This document shows, in pieces, positions 54,561 through 55,876 of a DNA stretch of 55,876 nt. The stretch is from Gammaproteobacteria bacterium (GTDB taxonomy: Bacteria; Pseudomonadota; Gammaproteobacteria; Chromatiales; Chromatiaceae). Each line of letters opens with the position of its first letter. Positions within the stretch are counted from its first letter, which is position 1. The stretch spans positions 1 to 55,876 of the forward strand of contig JASBTJ010000055.1 of the NCBI GenBank assembly GCA_030148485.1. Reading direction: 5' to 3'. A program made the translations under genes and the position numbers. Under the pieces are notes generated by a model. The model ran no database searches. It saw only the letters and a program-made list of their open reading frames with translations, and was not told the origin of the DNA.

Positions 54561-54957
54561 GCATCCGGCGCCATGCGGCTTTGCCTTATTGCGCCCTACG
54601 CGGACTGACCTCCAAACCTCTCGGCCCCCACGGATCCGTCCCCTCTCCCCCCGGGAGAGGGCCAGGGTGAGGGGGAACAGGCGCAGGCTGCCGAGCCCAG
54701 CCGAAAGAGATCGGCCTTTGCACCCTCGCCCCCAATGCATCCGGCGCAATGCGGCTTCGCCTTATTGCGCCCTACGCGGACTGACCTCCAAACCTCCCGG
54801 CCCCCACGGATCCGTCCCCTCTCCCTCCGGGAGAGGACCAAGGTGAGGGGGAACAGGCGCAGGCTGCCGAGCCCAGCCGAAATAGCGTGGCCTGTTGCAC
54901 CCTCACCCCCAATGCATCCGGCGCAATGCGGCTTTGCCTTATGGCGCCCTATGCAGA
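54561..54957. repeat. Tandem 176/177-base repeat units with hairpins
   Basis: Two full units (54561-54736 and 54737-54913) and the first 44 bases of a third (54914-54957) follow the SagB gene. Each unit begins with GCATCCGGCGCAATGCGGC and a hairpin GGCGCAAT / ATTGCGCC, and contains a CCCTCTCCC / GGGAGAGGG hairpin followed by GGTGAGGGGGAACAGGCGC. This 390-base gap holds no gene. The third partial unit contains the stop codon of the EthD gene. Confidence 0.8.
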
Positions 54958-55308
54958 CGACGGTCGCGCCACCCCTGTTGTTGCAGACATCAGGACCTCG
55001 TTGAACTGGATCACCGGCACGATATCCGTGTAATTCGACATATCGCCCTGTAACTCGTCGGCATGCGGCAAAAAGGCTTCCAAAAACGCCTCGACCGACG
55101 TAAACGTGAAGTGGCACATTGCGATATAAGTCGGCGGCGAATCCGGCTCAGCGCCACCGGCACCGCGCTCTACCGACACCCCCAGATAGCCGGGATGCAT
55201 GCTCAACAACTCAATCGACCTGGGCATGTGCCGCCGAGTGTAGAAATCAAAGTCGAACCGCGCATCCGCTTGGTTCGGATAGAGAATGCTGATTTTTACC
55301 GTATCCAT
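54949..55308 (-). CDS. EthD family protein
   Basis: A 119-residue protein with the EthD-type dimeric alpha-beta barrel pattern: ISILYPNQADARFDFDFYTR followed by RHMPRSIELL, then a strand with YIAMCHFTFTSVEAFLEAFL. Members bind or process small hydrophobic substrates; this one is of unknown role. The ATG at 55308 is chosen as the family start; an upstream in-frame start adds 23 residues. Its stop codon (TAG) falls at the edge of repeat 54914-54957, and an inverted copy lies 90 bases upstream of the start. Confidence 0.75.
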   Translation of the reverse strand: MDTVKISILYPNQADARFDFDFYTRRHMPRSIELLSMHPGYLGVSVERGAGGAEPDSPPTYIAMCHFTFTSVEAFLEAFLPHADELQGDMSNYTDIVPVIQFNEVLMSATTGVARPSSA

Positions 55309-55397
55309 ATCCACCCCGAGATTGGGCCGCGACAAGTCCCTTCGACACCCGTCATTGTACGGCGCAATCCTTACCAACAGGGAAAGGGGTCAACTCA

Positions 55398-55441
55398 CGT
55401 AGGGCGCAACAAGGCAAAGCCGCATTGCGCCGAATGCATCG
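55398..55441 (-). repeat. Inverted copy of the hairpin repeat upstream of the EthD gene
   Basis: Read on the minus strand this is GATGCATTCGGCGCAATGCG and so on, the same hairpin repeat as at 54561, 54737 and 54914, with a few substitutions. Together with the 54914 copy it brackets the EthD gene in inverted orientation. Confidence 0.75.
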
Positions 55442-55507
55442 AATCAAACCCGACTCAAGCGTTGAGCCGCACAACGCGAGGCCTTGTGCCACTGCGCGGC
55501 GGACTGG

Positions 55508-55542
55508 ATTCGGCGCAATCACTGCGCTTATTCCGCCCTACG
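55508..55542 (+). repeat. Divergent copy of the hairpin repeat at the 3' end of the last gene
   Basis: ATTCGGCGCAAT, then CACTGCGCTTATTCC and GCCCTACG; the outer parts match the other copies, the centre differs. It contains the TAA stop codon of the last gene. Confidence 0.55.
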
Positions 55543-55876
55543 ATAGCTGCACCCACGGCTTGCCCCGCTCGCCTGGTGGATCCACACCGTCTGTTGCCGT
55601 GGCGGTGAACCGGCCACGGTTTCTTCCACCACCAGGCGGTCGGCCAGAATCTTTTTGACGATCGCCCGGCTGTCCGGCAGGGCGTCGCCGGTCTTCAGTA
55701 GCAACATCCTGCGCGCCCCTTTGCATGTGCCGCCCCCCGCGCAACGCGTCCAGCGGTATTCCGCCATCTCCGTGCCGTTGTCCAACGTCAGCGTTTTACG
55801 CAACGCACCGGGCACCCAGCACAAGGCCTGCTCGGTCGCTGCCCGAAAAGCCGCGGCACTGTGGTCAGCCACCCGG
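55528..55876 (-). CDS. Hypothetical protein, N-terminus cut by window edge
   Basis: At least 115 codons of a minus-strand frame that stays open to the window edge; a GTG at 55872 could be the start, or the gene continues outside. The product has a Cys-containing centre (WTRCAGGGTCKGARRMLLLK) and another cysteine near the end (RGCSYRRAE). No family is recognised. Its stop codon lies inside a repeat copy. Confidence 0.45.
   Translation of the reverse strand, partial: RVADHSAAAFRAATEQALCWVPGALRKTLTLDNGTEMAEYRWTRCAGGGTCKGARRMLLLKTGDALPDSRAIVKKILADRLVVEETVAGSPPRQQTVWIHQASGASRGCSYRRAE

Noticed and set aside
54561..54957. Tandem repeats as a CRISPR array
   Set aside because: Units are 176-177 bases with nearly identical content throughout, there are only about 2.3 copies, and there are no spacers.
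55528..55876. Last frame as an IS30-type transposase remnant because of the string TLTLDNGTEMA
   Set aside because: Only this short stretch resembles the DDE motif; the rest of the frame has no transposase features.

Overview
The window is GC-rich chromosomal DNA from a gammaproteobacterium, most likely a chemo- or phototrophic sulfur oxidizer of the Chromatiales / Ectothiorhodospiraceae kind. This rests on a SoeA-type cytoplasmic sulfite dehydrogenase subunit at the left edge, a periplasmic DsrE-like protein, and many gammaproteobacterial housekeeping genes (Uup, Rsd, Slt, OpgGH, a TrmH-type methylase, PlsY). The assignment is inferred from gene content only. No phage, intact insertion sequence, CRISPR array, tRNA or rRNA was seen.

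Layout. 1-2.4 kb: truncated soeA and a small secreted protein. 2.4-6.3 kb: a 150-bp MITE-like element at the stop codon of uup, then an extended SDR gene and a TetR regulator. 6.4-10.7 kb: a second, shorter copy of the element, then a c-di-GMP-flavoured group: a DUF1631 protein, a PilZ protein, and convergently a split sensor/degenerate GGDEF gene. 10.8-16.1 kb: a GldA / GldF-GldG fusion / DUF4340 ABC system. 16.3-18.9 kb: dxs and an RNA methyltransferase. 18.9-23.7 kb: a tight operon beginning with ornithine-lipid genes olsB-olsA and a lipid-type glycosyltransferase, preceded by a Pho-box-like triple repeat. 24.3-28.1 kb: purK-purE, a metallo-hydrolase, class I DAHP synthase. 28.2-36.9 kb: two SEL1 proteins, a thioesterase, glcF, an inositol-phosphatase-family gene, slt, an unusual class III cyclase-like protein and rsd. 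37.1-43.9 kb: homologues of two mitochondrial complex I factors, a folate group (pteridine reductase, folK, folB), plsY, a TPMT-type methylase, a HbpS-like protein and a 2OG oxygenase. 43.9-47.4 kb: a zinc-type uptake group without an ATPase gene. 47.6-51.5 kb: opgG, a small gene and opgH for osmoregulated periplasmic glucans. 51.5-54.6 kb: ispG and a stand-alone SagB/ThcOx gene. 54.6-55.9 kb: small accessory genes embedded in hairpin-forming repeats.

Common threads: dxs and ispG both serve the MEP isoprenoid pathway; olsBA, plsY and the glycosyltransferase are membrane-lipid genes; opgGH and slt act on the envelope. The most distinctive non-coding feature is that several repeat families sit directly at, or overlap, the stop codons of genes (uup, DAHP synthase, the SagB gene, the EthD gene and the last gene). 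The strongest leads for something new are the MITE-like element, the 3'-end repeat family, the candidate Pho-controlled lipid operon, the I-site-only GGDEF protein beside PilZ and DUF1631 genes, and the atypical cyclase-like protein.
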